Below, piece by piece: positions 36,518 to 44,827 of a stretch of 64,000 nucleotides of DNA (position 1 is its first letter; each line of letters begins with the position of its first letter). The stretch spans positions 37,576 through 101,575 of the forward strand of contig NZ_LMPV01000011.1 in NCBI RefSeq assembly GCF_001423965.1, in the 5' to 3' direction. Source of the stretch: Exiguobacterium sp. Leaf196. GTDB taxonomy: Bacteria; Bacillota; Bacilli; Exiguobacteriales; Exiguobacteriaceae. The position numbers and the translations under genes were made by a program. Below the pieces are notes generated by a model. The model had not been told where the DNA came from. It did no database searches and saw only the letters and a list, made by a program, of their open reading frames with translations.

Positions 36518-38244
36518 CGTGTTTCCTCCCCTCTCTGGACGCTACGCATCCGCGCATATTCCGAATCGCGACCAAGCAATTCATCATGGGTGCCACGATC
36601 GACGATTCGTCCGCCGTCGAGAACGACGATTTGATCCGATCGTTCAATCGTATGCAAACGGTGCGCGACAGTGATGACCGTTGCCGATTGTCCGAGTTGC
36701 TCAATCGCTTGTTGGAGCAGTCGCTCTGTTTTGACATCAAGTCCAGTCGTCGGTTCATCAAAGACGACGACGTTCGGGCGTTTCAAGAACGCTCGTGCTA
36801 ACGCAACACGCTGTTTTTCGCCACCCGATAGACCGCGTCCACCTTCTCCGATCACCGTGTCGATCCCTTCAGGCAACGTCGCAATCAACTCCTCGAGCCC
36901 TGCCGCCTGCGCCGCTTCGAAAATCTCTTCCGGCGTCGCTTGACGAAGCTCACCAATCGCGATGTTTTCTGCCAGTGTTCCGGCATACAGATAAGGATGT
37001 TGAGAAATGTAGCTCAACTGACGAAACCAGCTTGTTTCCTCCACCTGACCGCGCTCGGTTCCGTCGAGTAGAATCCGTCCTTCTTGTGGATCCGCGAGTC
37101 CGGCAATCAACTGCAAGACGGTCGATTTACCGGCCCCACTGCGACCGATTAACGCTACCTTTTGATACGGCTCAATCGTAAGCCCGATATCTTGCAAGGC
37201 AAAACGTCCTTCTTGGTACGTAAAGCCGACTTCATCCAAGACGATTTGTGGTGGACGATTCATCGTGAGTTCCGATTGACCGAATGCAACAGGACGATCG
37301 TCTGCCGTCAATTCGGCTGCGATTTGTTTCGCTGCTGCCACACTACCGCGTCCCGTGTGGAAAGCAGCCCCCATCTCTTTTAAGGCAAGATAGTATTCTG
37401 GTGCCAACACGAGCATCAAGAACGCTGGGATAAAGGTGATGCTTTGAAACAGAATCAAACGCAGACTAACTTCAAGTGCAATCATTCCCATGCTGAGCAT
37501 CGAGATGAACTCAAGCATCAATGACGACAAGAAGGCGAGCTTCAAGACCGTTAATGTCGCATCTCGGAAATCGAGACTGCTTTTTTCGATGACGTCACGC
37601 TGTCGTTTCGCGCGACCGAATAACTTCAACGTCGTCAGTCCTTGTAACGTATCGAGGAACGTTCCTGAGAATGCCGTCATCTTCTCGAGTTGAGCATCGG
37701 CCCGCTTTTGCGTCATGATGCCGATGATGATGTAAAACAACGGAATGAACGGCGCCGTGATCATCATGACAAGACCCGTGATCCAGTCATAGCTGAATGC
37801 CGCAATCAAGACCATCAAGGGAACGATCGTCGTCTGGACGACTTTCGGCAAATATTGACTATAGTAGCTGTCCATCTCGTCTACTGCATCGAGCAAGACA
37901 CTGACCTTCTGTCCCGCTTGCCCTTGTAGCATCATCTCGACTGAGCGACTCGTATATTTCGCAACGAGTGCTTCCCGAAGCGCCTGCTTCATGTGTGCCG
38001 ATAACGTCGTACCAAGACGACCGTTCCAATACGTCACGGCGACTCGGAGCAACAACATACCGAGAACGGTGAGTAGTAACGGAATGACAGCTTCAAACGG
38101 TTGTTCTTTTAGGAAAATGCGATCGACCGTCAACACGATGCCGTATGACTGACCGACGACCGCGACCCCCATTAAGAAAGCCGCAATGATGAATTGAATG
38201 AGAATACTACGTGGAATCTGGACGATTCCTTTTAATGGATTCAT
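36514..38244 (-). CDS. cydD: Thiol reductant ABC exporter subunit CydD
   Basis: Partner of CydC, 576 residues: membrane domain beginning ILIQFIIAAFLMGVAVVGQ, then ATPase domain with Walker A GRSGAGKSTVL, signature RGLSGGEKQRVALARAFL and Walker B VVVFDEPTTGL. The start at 38244 (MNPLKG) follows AAAGGACG; the longer frame runs through the promoter region and a Rex-like site. First gene of the pair, divergent from an Rrf2 regulator. Confidence 0.9.
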   Translation of the reverse strand: MNPLKGIVQIPRSILIQFIIAAFLMGVAVVGQSYGIVLTVDRIFLKEQPFEAVIPLLLTVLGMLLLRVAVTYWNGRLGTTLSAHMKQALREALVAKYTSRSVEMMLQGQAGQKVSVLLDAVDEMDSYYSQYLPKVVQTTIVPLMVLIAAFSYDWITGLVMMITAPFIPLFYIIIGIMTQKRADAQLEKMTAFSGTFLDTLQGLTTLKLFGRAKRQRDVIEKSSLDFRDATLTVLKLAFLSSLMLEFISMLSMGMIALEVSLRLILFQSITFIPAFLMLVLAPEYYLALKEMGAAFHTGRGSVAAAKQIAAELTADDRPVAFGQSELTMNRPPQIVLDEVGFTYQEGRFALQDIGLTIEPYQKVALIGRSGAGKSTVLQLIAGLADPQEGRILLDGTERGQVEETSWFRQLSYISQHPYLYAGTLAENIAIGELRQATPEEIFEAAQAAGLEELIATLPEGIDTVIGEGGRGLSGGEKQRVALARAFLKRPNVVVFDEPTTGLDVKTERLLQQAIEQLGQSATVITVAHRLHTIERSDQIVVLDGGRIVDRGTHDELLGRDSEYARMRSVQRGEETR

Positions 38245-38257
38245 ATACAAACGTCCT

Positions 38258-38272
38258 TTCACAAAGTGTGAA
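38258..38272 (-). promoter_or_regulatory. Small dyad overlapping the cydD ribosome-binding region
   Basis: TTCACA-CTT-TGTGAA on the minus strand ends directly before AAGGACG, the cydD SD. It could fold in the mRNA and affect initiation, or be a second protein site. Confidence 0.35.
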
Positions 38273-38280
38273 CGACTTTT

Positions 38281-38296
38281 AGTGAATATTTTCACA
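38281..38296 (-). promoter_or_regulatory. Rex-like operator upstream of cydD
   Basis: AGTGAA-TATT-TTCACA matches the Rex (NADH-sensing repressor) pattern TGTGAA-N4-TTCACA except for one outer base. Rex control of cyd genes is established in B. subtilis. A TATACT (38306-38311, minus strand) just upstream may be the -10 element. Confidence 0.6.
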
Positions 38297-38412
38297 TATC
38301 GTACATTTAGTATACCGAATCCGGAACGGGGATGCCATGCAGATGCTGTCGAAAAGGTGTGACGGTTTTGTGAGAGCATATCATTCGACAATTTTTCATC
38401 ATCGAACTATTA

Positions 38413-38429
38413 TGGATATACATTATCCA
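38413..38429 (+). promoter_or_regulatory. Candidate Rrf2 operator
   Basis: TGGATA-TACAT-TATCCA, a perfect 6 bp dyad with 5-base centre, 24 bases before the Rrf2 gene. Likely autoregulatory. Confidence 0.5.
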
Positions 38430-38452
38430 CGTTTAACGAAAGGAGTCTTTCT

Positions 38453-38935
38453 ATGCAAATGAAAACAGGAGTCGAGCAATCCGTTTATGCGATGTTGCTC
38501 TTAACCTTCCTGCCGGAGCGCGCCGTTTTGTCCGGTGAGTTCATTAGTCAGCAACTCGGTGCTTCACCGACCTATTTCCAAAAGCTCTTACGAAAACTCG
38601 TTCAGGCGGATCTGTTGTATTCCGTACCTGGTGTCAAAGGGGGCTTTCGCTTGCGACGTCCGGCAGAAGAAATTCAAATCTTCGATGTCTATCAAGCCAT
38701 TGAGGGCAAACAGACATTGTACGCGTCAAGTGGTGTCTTTGAAGATTTGATGGGGATTCAGGAACAGGAGATCGGTCTGCTCTCGAATCTGATGACAGAG
38801 GCAGAAGATGCTTGGCAATCGACGTTGAAGCGCGAATCAATCGGCTCGATCCGTCAAGCAATCGATACCTCCTGTCCACCGGAACATTTAGAACGGTTGC
38901 ATGCGTTAATCACAGATCGGATGATGACACTTTAA
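38453..38935 (+). CDS. Rrf2 family transcriptional regulator
   Basis: A 160-residue winged-helix regulator: EFISQQLGASPTYFQKLLRKLVQADLLYSVPGVKGGFRL carries the recognition helix and the conserved GxxGG wing (shown in parts: SPTYFQKLLRKL, PGVKGGF). Only one cysteine is present (TSCPPEH), so the three-cysteine Fe-S site of IscR/NsrR is absent. It precedes an NTF2-like gene by 22 bp, likely one operon, and is divergent from cydDC. Signal unknown. Confidence 0.85.
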   Translation: MQMKTGVEQSVYAMLLLTFLPERAVLSGEFISQQLGASPTYFQKLLRKLVQADLLYSVPGVKGGFRLRRPAEEIQIFDVYQAIEGKQTLYASSGVFEDLMGIQEQEIGLLSNLMTEAEDAWQSTLKRESIGSIRQAIDTSCPPEHLERLHALITDRMMTL

Positions 38936-38957
38936 TGAACAGAAAGAGGTTTTTACT

Positions 38958-39326
38958 ATGGTATTGAATCGTTATTTCGACTTATTCGACGCGTCACGCA
39001 CGGACGCACAAGCGTTCGAGGATCTCGTTTCCTTGTTTACGACAGACATCACGTTCGTTCTGAACGGACAACCAAAGCACGGCATCGACGCCTGGAAACA
39101 ATTCATCCGTCATGTGTTCACGGCGAATCAGGATATTAAGCACATGTACGCCGGCTGGGAAGAAACAACACCAGGAACGTATGAAACACGCTGGGCAGTT
39201 TGCGGAAAACGGGCAGACGGTAGCGTCTTCACGCAAGACGGAAAAGATATCGCACGTCTTAATGAAAACGGACGGATCACTTACCTGGAGAACGTTCCAG
39301 ATGATCCGACGATGTTCCGTTCATAA
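38958..39326 (+). CDS. NTF2-like/SnoaL-like domain protein
   Basis: A 122-residue cone-fold protein: helix (YFDLFDAS), then LVSLFTTDITFVLNGQPKHGIDAWKQF in which the polar pocket residues of this fold lie, and strands ending RITYLENV. Such proteins may be enzymes or carriers of small molecules; no catalytic set is identifiable. AGAAAGAGG precedes ATG 38958. Probably co-transcribed with the Rrf2 gene and possibly its target. Confidence 0.75.
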   Translation: MVLNRYFDLFDASRTDAQAFEDLVSLFTTDITFVLNGQPKHGIDAWKQFIRHVFTANQDIKHMYAGWEETTPGTYETRWAVCGKRADGSVFTQDGKDIARLNENGRITYLENVPDDPTMFRS

Positions 39327-39343
39327 GATTGCTTTTAAATAGC

Positions 39344-39376
39344 GAAAAAGGCTGACATGTGAGTCAGCCCCTTTTT
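39344..39376 (+). terminator. Terminator between the NTF2-like gene and the convergent small gene
   Basis: AAAAAGGCTGAC pairs with GTCAGCCCCTTTTT. Confidence 0.85.
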
Positions 39377-39381
39377 GGTAT

Positions 39382-39549
39382 TTAACGTTTCAGTACAAGC
39401 CGTTTCAATAAATAGCCCGTGATGCCGAGTAACGACGCAATCGCAATATAGACCATGTAGACCAACAAGTTTGGCGCAAATCGTGACACGATGTACGTCA
39501 ATACGACGACAGCCGTATACAGCAACAAAAATAGACTGATGTGCTTCAA
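39382..39549 (-). CDS. Small two-helix membrane protein (55 aa)
   Basis: Read directly from the minus strand: a frame from TTG 39549 (or GTG 39558) to TAA 39382 encodes KHISLFLLLYTAVVVLTY, a short loop SRFAPN, then LLVYMVYIAIASLLGITGY and a basic tail LLKRLVLKR. AAAGGGG sits about 10 bases before the TTG and 1 base before the GTG, favouring TTG. No family recognised. A terminator lies just after the stop. Confidence 0.6.
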   Translation of the reverse strand: MKHISLFLLLYTAVVVLTYIVSRFAPNLLVYMVYIAIASLLGITGYLLKRLVLKR

Positions 39550-39632
39550 CTTCGACACTCCCCTTTGAATCCTTCTCTCTTCTTTACGGAAACGACTGGA
39601 AAATGTTTCAAAAGGTATGTCTTTACTTCGTT

Positions 39633-40475
39633 TTATAGATTCTTCGCTTTGAATGTGTCTCCACCTTCGATCGTGCCGTTATCAAAGCCTTTTTGGAACC
39701 AACGCTCTCGTTGCGCCGATGTGCCGTGAGTGAAACTTTCCGGTACGACATATCCTTGTCCTTTCTCTTGTAACGTATCGTCCCCAACAGCATTGGCTGC
39801 TGTCAACGCTTCTTCAAGATCGCCTTCTTCGAGCAAGTTTTCTCCTTGCGCGTGATGCGCCCATACGCCGGCATAATAATCTGCCTGTAGCTCGAATCGA
39901 ACGAGGTATTTATTGAACTTCTCCTCACTCATTTGCTTTCGAAGTGGCATGATCTCATCCGATTTTCCAAGTAACGTCTGGACATGATGCCCTACTTCAT
40001 GCGCAATGACATACGCCATCGCAAAATCGCCCGGTGCTCCGTATTTCGTCTGCAGTTCATCATAAAAGCTTAAATCAATGTATAATTTCTGATCACCGGG
40101 ACAGTAAAAGGGACCGACGGACTTCCCTGCTTGTCCGCAAGCCGAACTAACTTGATCCGTATATAAGACGAGTGTCGGTTTTTTATAGGTCTTACCATCT
40201 TCTTTAAATTCTTTCGTCCAGACTCGTTCCGTATCGGCCAAGACGACGGAGACGAAGTCCGCTGCTTCTTTTTCCTGCGCTGTTTCCTCATACGTCGTAT
40301 TTTGCTGATCCCCACCGGTTAAGTCTCCGAGTAGTTCAGTTGGATTACCGCCCATCAAAGTGATGACGATCAGCAGGATGATCCCGACACCACCGCCGAT
40401 ACCGGCGATTCCTTTCCCACCCATTCCCCGCCGGTCCTCGACGTTCGAACTCCGTTCTCTTCCCTTCCATTTCAT
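39633..40475 (-). CDS. YpfJ-family neutral zinc metallopeptidase
   Basis: A 280-residue membrane-anchored peptidase-like protein. One N-terminal helix (IGGGVGIILLIVITLMG) follows a Gly-rich charged head; the extracytoplasmic domain carries the zincin motif HEVGHHVQ with a downstream ligand region ELQADYYAGVWAHH, as in the E. coli YpfJ family. AGGAGGAAAG precedes the start. Physiological substrate unknown. Monocistronic. Confidence 0.87.
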   Translation of the reverse strand: MKWKGRERSSNVEDRRGMGGKGIAGIGGGVGIILLIVITLMGGNPTELLGDLTGGDQQNTTYEETAQEKEAADFVSVVLADTERVWTKEFKEDGKTYKKPTLVLYTDQVSSACGQAGKSVGPFYCPGDQKLYIDLSFYDELQTKYGAPGDFAMAYVIAHEVGHHVQTLLGKSDEIMPLRKQMSEEKFNKYLVRFELQADYYAGVWAHHAQGENLLEEGDLEEALTAANAVGDDTLQEKGQGYVVPESFTHGTSAQRERWFQKGFDNGTIEGGDTFKAKNL

Positions 40476-40668
40476 GCGCTTTCCTCCTACCCGTTTCGTT
40501 ATTGTTCTTTACCCAAAAGCTTTTATACGTAACGCTTCAGGACATCATGGATGAAACAGAAGTCTATTGATTTGATGCATTTTCTAGGAATATCCTTCTA
40601 CTTTAGAGAAGATTATTAGCAGAACCGATCTTTCGGATCCAATTTTTTCTACGCAAAGGAGGTACGAC

Positions 40669-41787
40669 ATGAAACCTCATCTACTTTTTTTATCTTGGCG
40701 TGATGCTCGACATCCACAAGCCGGAGAAGCTGAAACTTTTATTCATGAAATGTTGCGGCGTGTCAGTACTACCTACCGAGTTACCCATTTGTCTGTCTCA
40801 TTCAAGGGCGGATCACCGACGGAGTATCGAGATGGTATCACTTACCTCCGTTATGGTACGACAGCTTCTCTTATTCCATATGCACTTTATTATTACTGGT
40901 CTTATGCTAAAACGATTGATTTAGTTCTGGATCATTTGAATGGGTTTCATTTCTTCACACCACTTTATGTTCCACGTCATAAACGAACTTTATTTCTTTA
41001 TCAATTGATTCGTGAGCGTTGGTCGACGACACTTGTTTTTCCTTTTTCAAAGCTTGGCGAATGGACAGAGACTCGACGGTTAAGCTGGTATAAAGATAGT
41101 CATGCCTTGACTATCAGCCCCTCTGTTGTAGATGAACTGCAAAGTGCTGGTTTTACTAACAGTCATATCACGATGTTATCGCCAGGACTTTCTTTTTCCC
41201 CATGGTCTGAACAGGAATGGGAGTTAAAAGAACATGTTCCAACCTTTCTATATATCAACCGTCTGAACGAAAAAGAACTTCAAGATGCGATTGGGGCATT
41301 CCTCATGGTCCAACGTGAGTTTCCTGAGACACGCCTCTGGCTGATTGGTATCCGTAACAGCTCTCATCTTTTGCAATACCTTACACTTCCCCTTCCTAAA
41401 GAAGTGAAGGATGCTATCACATATTACGATTCAGTCACTGAAACAGAAACGCGCCGCATGATGAGTCGTGCCACCGCTCTCCTTTTCCCTTCCATACGTG
41501 AAGGCGTAGGTTTTTCTATTATTGAAGCGGCGGCGGTCGGAACACCATCCATCGTATATGATGCTCCTGGTGTCCGAGACGCCGTTCAGTACGGCATGAC
41601 AGGCTACATGGCTAAAAACAAAACACCTGGTGCACTCGCTGCCGAAATGCGAGCTTGCTTCCGAGATCCAGAGGAGTACGAAGCCATTCGCATCTCCGCT
41701 CATCATTTCGCACGGGCAATGGATTGGCAACAGACTGATCTTAAATTTCAAGAATGGCTGAGACGAGTACTTCTTGATACAAAATAA
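40669..41787 (+). CDS. Orphan glycosyltransferase, GT4-like
   Basis: A 372-residue GT-B-fold retaining glycosyltransferase: N-terminal LLFLSWRDARHPQAGEAE (acceptor side), C-terminal PSIREGVGFSIIEAAAVGTP with the family E-x7-E motif, and a helical end. AAAGGAGG lies before ATG 40669. It stands alone, without polysaccharide genes around it. Its codons favour T and A at third positions more than neighbouring genes (visible in the first 300 bases), hinting at a different origin. Sugar donor unknown. Confidence 0.82.
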   Translation: MKPHLLFLSWRDARHPQAGEAETFIHEMLRRVSTTYRVTHLSVSFKGGSPTEYRDGITYLRYGTTASLIPYALYYYWSYAKTIDLVLDHLNGFHFFTPLYVPRHKRTLFLYQLIRERWSTTLVFPFSKLGEWTETRRLSWYKDSHALTISPSVVDELQSAGFTNSHITMLSPGLSFSPWSEQEWELKEHVPTFLYINRLNEKELQDAIGAFLMVQREFPETRLWLIGIRNSSHLLQYLTLPLPKEVKDAITYYDSVTETETRRMMSRATALLFPSIREGVGFSIIEAAAVGTPSIVYDAPGVRDAVQYGMTGYMAKNKTPGALAAEMRACFRDPEEYEAIRISAHHFARAMDWQQTDLKFQEWLRRVLLDTK

Positions 41788-41798
41788 AGGGAAACTTC

Positions 41799-41844
41799 AA
41801 ACGGTCTGACTTCTCCCAACAAGTAGAGAGAAGCCAGACCGTTT
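41799..41844. terminator. Hairpin between the glycosyltransferase and the peroxiredoxin pseudogene
   Basis: AAACGGTCTG and CAGACCGTTT enclose an inner ACTTCTC/GAGAAG stem. The T-tract is weak on both sides. Confidence 0.6.
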
Positions 41845-41847
41845 AAG

Positions 41848-42507
41848 TCAATCTTCATACTTTTTATTCTGTTCAAGGTTTTGGAGGATGTGTTCTGGAT
41901 CAACGCGTTTCGTATAATCGGACGGCACTTCTACGAAACGAATCACACCATTCGTATCAATGATAAACGTCGCCAGTTTCGGTAACTGCCAATCCTCATT
42001 TCCATTGTGCTTCGCTACATCAAGTCCCGATGCTTTGTAAATCTCAATCAAATAATCTGGCAAGTCGAACACCAAATCAAATTGACGGGATACATGTAAA
42101 TCAACGTCACTTAAGACAGGGAAACTTAACGCATTCTTATTCGCCATTTGCTCAGCAAAATCAGCTGTCTCCGGACTAATTGCAATGACAGTCGCTCTTT
42201 GAGCGCGGATTCGGTCGATTTACCGTTCGTACGCGCGAAGCTCGAGATTGCAGTACGGACACTAGCCACCCCGGTAGAACGTTAAGATAACAGGACCTTG
42301 CTCGAGTAATGTCTCGATTGCGACTGGTTCTCCAGATACATCGGGTAATGTAAAGTGTGGGATTGTGTCACCGACACCTAGACCTTGTGCGACTCCAGAA
42401 GCAGCCAGTTCAGCTGTCGCTTCCGCCATCAACCGTTGTTTCTCAGCAGGTGCCTTTTGTCGGAATTTCGATTGATATTGTTTGATTTCTTCGAGTAGTC
42501 GTGTCAT
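41848..42507 (-). pseudogene. Peroxiredoxin-like (AhpC/TSA) pseudogene with two in-frame stops
   Basis: The 220-codon frame is intact apart from two nonsense codons, with no frameshift. Reading through gives FYRGG-stop-CPYCNLELRAYER-stop-IDRIRAQ. The first stop (TAG, 42265-42267 region) replaces the expected Trp of the GGWCPYC active-site motif; the second (TAA) sits 14 codons later, where homologues usually have Gln. The N-terminal part (82 residues, with a good RBS GGGGGAGA) ends just before the CPYC cysteines, and the C-terminal 99 residues form a second open frame. Peroxidase activity is therefore expected to be lost unless stops are read through. Two single-base changes would restore it. 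Confidence 0.85.
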
Positions 42508-42547
42508 ATGTTCTCCCCCTTCATTGCTGTATGGAATAGCAAGGAGA

Positions 42548-43615
42548 TTACTCGTTTGTCTCTTCTGACGACTCCTCCGCCTTCTTTCGGAATCGTTTGA
42601 CGAATCCCATTAGTTGTTCCGGCGTTAGTTCGAGCTTATTCTCATAGACATATTTCGTTCCATATCCAAGTGCAAGGGTGGCGGTCGAAGCGACTCCCGC
42701 GGCAATGACGGCACCATATCCCGGAACTAGCTTCGCTATTTGTCGAAAAGCCGTTTTCCCGGAGTTTCCGACGATTGTCACGACAAGCAACTCTTTGGCA
42801 CTCTCCTTGGATAACTGCCGTTCATACAGATTTGATAACTTGAGCATCAAGCCGATTTGAATTGAAGTCAACGGAATGATATCAGCTCCTGGAAACGGGA
42901 CAGCACCGATCGCACCAGCAGCTGTTCCGGCACCCACGATCCAATTGTTGGCGATCTTCCCGCGAACGGTCGGATCCATCTGGCGAACGAACACATTATC
43001 CTTGTCGAACTTTTTTAAGATATCGAGGACCTCCCGGCGGAGCCGATCAATATTCGTTCCTTCTCGTGCTGATACGGGAATGATTTTTGGTCCTGGTAGT
43101 TTTTCTGCAATATGGCGAACGATCGTGTCGACATCATCCGTCGCATCCATCTTCGTGACAACGATCAAGACATTTTGGTTATGTTGATAGATTTTCTGGA
43201 AATTCTTCGTCTCTGTCTCAGACAAGACAGTACCTGCCGCATTTAAAAAATAAAGGATGACATCGGCACTTTGATAATACGTCCATGTCGCTTCCGAGTT
43301 CTGTGTATTGGCATCATTTAGTCCCGGTGTATCGACGAAGATGACTTTATCTTCCGGATGTTGCCTTACTTGATCGATGCGGACCGTTTCACCTGGGCGT
43401 GCTCCGACCGTTGCGACTTCGCGACCAAGAATTGCGTTCAAGGTCGAGGATTTCCCCGCATTGACATCTCCGATCAGAGCAACCGTCACGTCCTGCTCCA
43501 ACGATTGATTAAAATCCCGTCGCTCCGATTCAAACGACTGATCAAAGATTTCCTCCAGTTTGCGTTTCCGCTTTTGTTGATTGGTCTCAAGTCCCTCACC
43601 AAAAAAATCATCCAT
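42548..43615 (-). CDS. Era-like GTPase with C-terminal DUF697 domain
   Basis: A 355-residue GTPase. G1 motif GDVNAGKSS (about residue 51), G3 DTPG, G4 TKMD, G5 SAREG. After the G domain (to about 205) comes a DUF697-type segment with two hydrophobic glycine-rich helices (VGAGTAAGAIGAVPFPGADIIPL and YGAVIAAGVASTATLALGYG, listed in shortened form: GAIGAVPFPGAD, GYGAVIAAGVAS), suggesting membrane association. Related proteins are linked to envelope stress or membrane remodelling in some bacteria. GGGGAGGGATC precedes the start. 40 bp upstream of the peroxiredoxin pseudogene. Confidence 0.82.
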   Translation of the reverse strand: MDDFFGEGLETNQQKRKRKLEEIFDQSFESERRDFNQSLEQDVTVALIGDVNAGKSSTLNAILGREVATVGARPGETVRIDQVRQHPEDKVIFVDTPGLNDANTQNSEATWTYYQSADVILYFLNAAGTVLSETETKNFQKIYQHNQNVLIVVTKMDATDDVDTIVRHIAEKLPGPKIIPVSAREGTNIDRLRREVLDILKKFDKDNVFVRQMDPTVRGKIANNWIVGAGTAAGAIGAVPFPGADIIPLTSIQIGLMLKLSNLYERQLSKESAKELLVVTIVGNSGKTAFRQIAKLVPGYGAVIAAGVASTATLALGYGTKYVYENKLELTPEQLMGFVKRFRKKAEESSEETNE

Positions 43616-43712
43616 CGTGATCCCTCCCCTTCTTTTGCTGTCTGTCTTTTCCCGTTATCCCTTGCTTTCAACACAAAGAAGGCAAGGGAACATTGCGTCC
43701 ACTTGCCTGCTT

Positions 43713-44195
43713 TTAAAGGTATGTGCTTCGTCGCTCGAGCAATACCGTGTCGCGCCATCTGCCTCCGAGCCGACCAATTCGCTCCCGGCGACCGACTTCC
43801 CGAAAATTAAAACGTTCATGAAGGCGGAGACTCGCTTGATTTTCCGGAAAGACTTGCGATTGCAGGGTCCAGATGCCGGCTGCTTCACTTGCTTTAATGA
43901 CGTCTTCCATCAAGCGTGTGCCGACACCTTTACCGCGTGCTTCTTCCGCGATATAAAGACTGATTTCAGCGACACCAGCGTATGCTGGAATCGAAGAAAA
44001 TGGACTTAATGCGACCCATCCGAGCAGTTGCTCGCCTTCGATCGCAACGAGACGACTGTGTTCATGGTGATGTCCCGTCCATTCTTCGTACGGTAATGCT
44101 TCCGTGCGAAACGTCGCGTTCTCCGTCTTTATCCCTTGTTCGTAAATACGGACGACTTCTGGGTAATCTTCCGCTGTCATTTGACGTATTTCCAT
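43713..44195 (-). CDS. GNAT acetyltransferase (phosphinothricin-acetyltransferase-like)
   Basis: 160 residues; MEIRQMTAEDYPEVVRIYEQGI start, acetyl-CoA loop EARGKGVGTRLMEDV, and FPENQASLRLHERFNFREVGRRERIGRLGG, the C-terminal pattern of the PAT/YwnH subgroup (given in parts: NQASLRLHERF, REVGRRERIG). Members acetylate the amino group of phosphinothricin, methionine sulfoximine or similar compounds; the natural substrate here is not known. Confidence 0.85.
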   Translation of the reverse strand: MEIRQMTAEDYPEVVRIYEQGIKTENATFRTEALPYEEWTGHHHEHSRLVAIEGEQLLGWVALSPFSSIPAYAGVAEISLYIAEEARGKGVGTRLMEDVIKASEAAGIWTLQSQVFPENQASLRLHERFNFREVGRRERIGRLGGRWRDTVLLERRSTYL

Positions 44196-44282
44196 TTCAT
44201 CAGACTCCTTTGTTGCTCACATGCTGATTCTAGTTCGACAGCATGTCAGGAGTCTCCTGTTTAATCGACGGTTCATCAAGTT

Positions 44283-44726
44283 TTATACTTCTAATCGTAC
44301 TGCCATTTCCCGACCGAATCGATCCCCGTGGTCGATGAAGCCGAGACTCGTATACAGACTGTGCGCCGCCTGATTATCCGGTCGGTAACCGACGACGATT
44401 CGTTTTGCTGCGGGTAACATTCGCATCTCTTCAATCAGGGCTTGCATCGCTAATCGCCCAATCCCGTTCCCTTGCCGCGCCTGATCAATCATGATGCGGT
44501 ATATCCAGTAACCGTCGAGTTCTTCTAGTTCCGTGTTGTACATCACAAAACCAACAACCGTATCGTCCATCATAATCGCCCGAAGGACAAGGCTTGGTTC
44601 GAACTTCGCTTGCGCGATCGAATAGACATTCGCTTCCATGAAGTCCTGCTGTTCTGCTGTCAGCGTCAGCTCACAACAAGCTTCCCAATTTTCTGCTGTT
44701 ACCGGTACGAGTTGAATCATGTTCAT
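44283..44726 (-). CDS. GNAT acetyltransferase, BltD/spermine-type
   Basis: 147 residues with LTAEQQDFMEANVYSIAQA near the N-terminus, typical of the diamine/spermidine acetyltransferase BltD group, then RQGNGIGRLAMQAL (acetyl-CoA loop) and DNQAAHSLYTSLGF. Polyamine acetylation is a family-based guess. AAAGGGGAA precedes the start. The 100 bp downstream to 44828 hold no visible gene. Confidence 0.8.
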   Translation of the reverse strand: MNMIQLVPVTAENWEACCELTLTAEQQDFMEANVYSIAQAKFEPSLVLRAIMMDDTVVGFVMYNTELEELDGYWIYRIMIDQARQGNGIGRLAMQALIEEMRMLPAAKRIVVGYRPDNQAAHSLYTSLGFIDHGDRFGREMAVRLEV

Positions 44727-44827
44727 TTCCCCTTTTAATTAGACGGGAGTTGCCTCCAGCGTCTGTTGATCACATCGTTGCACGGTGATCGCCCCCTTTC
44801 CTTCTCTTTCCTATCGACTGATTTGAT

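Noticed and set aside
36252..36801. Long antisense frames (150-170 codons) within cydC/cydD
   Set aside because: They overlap clear ABC exporter genes, have low-complexity Arg/Ser-rich translations and no RBS.
42262..42270. TAG in GG-stop-CPYC considered as a recoded codon (selenocysteine or pyrrolysine)
   Set aside because: Selenocysteine uses TGA, and homologues have Trp here. A second TAA follows, so decay is simpler.
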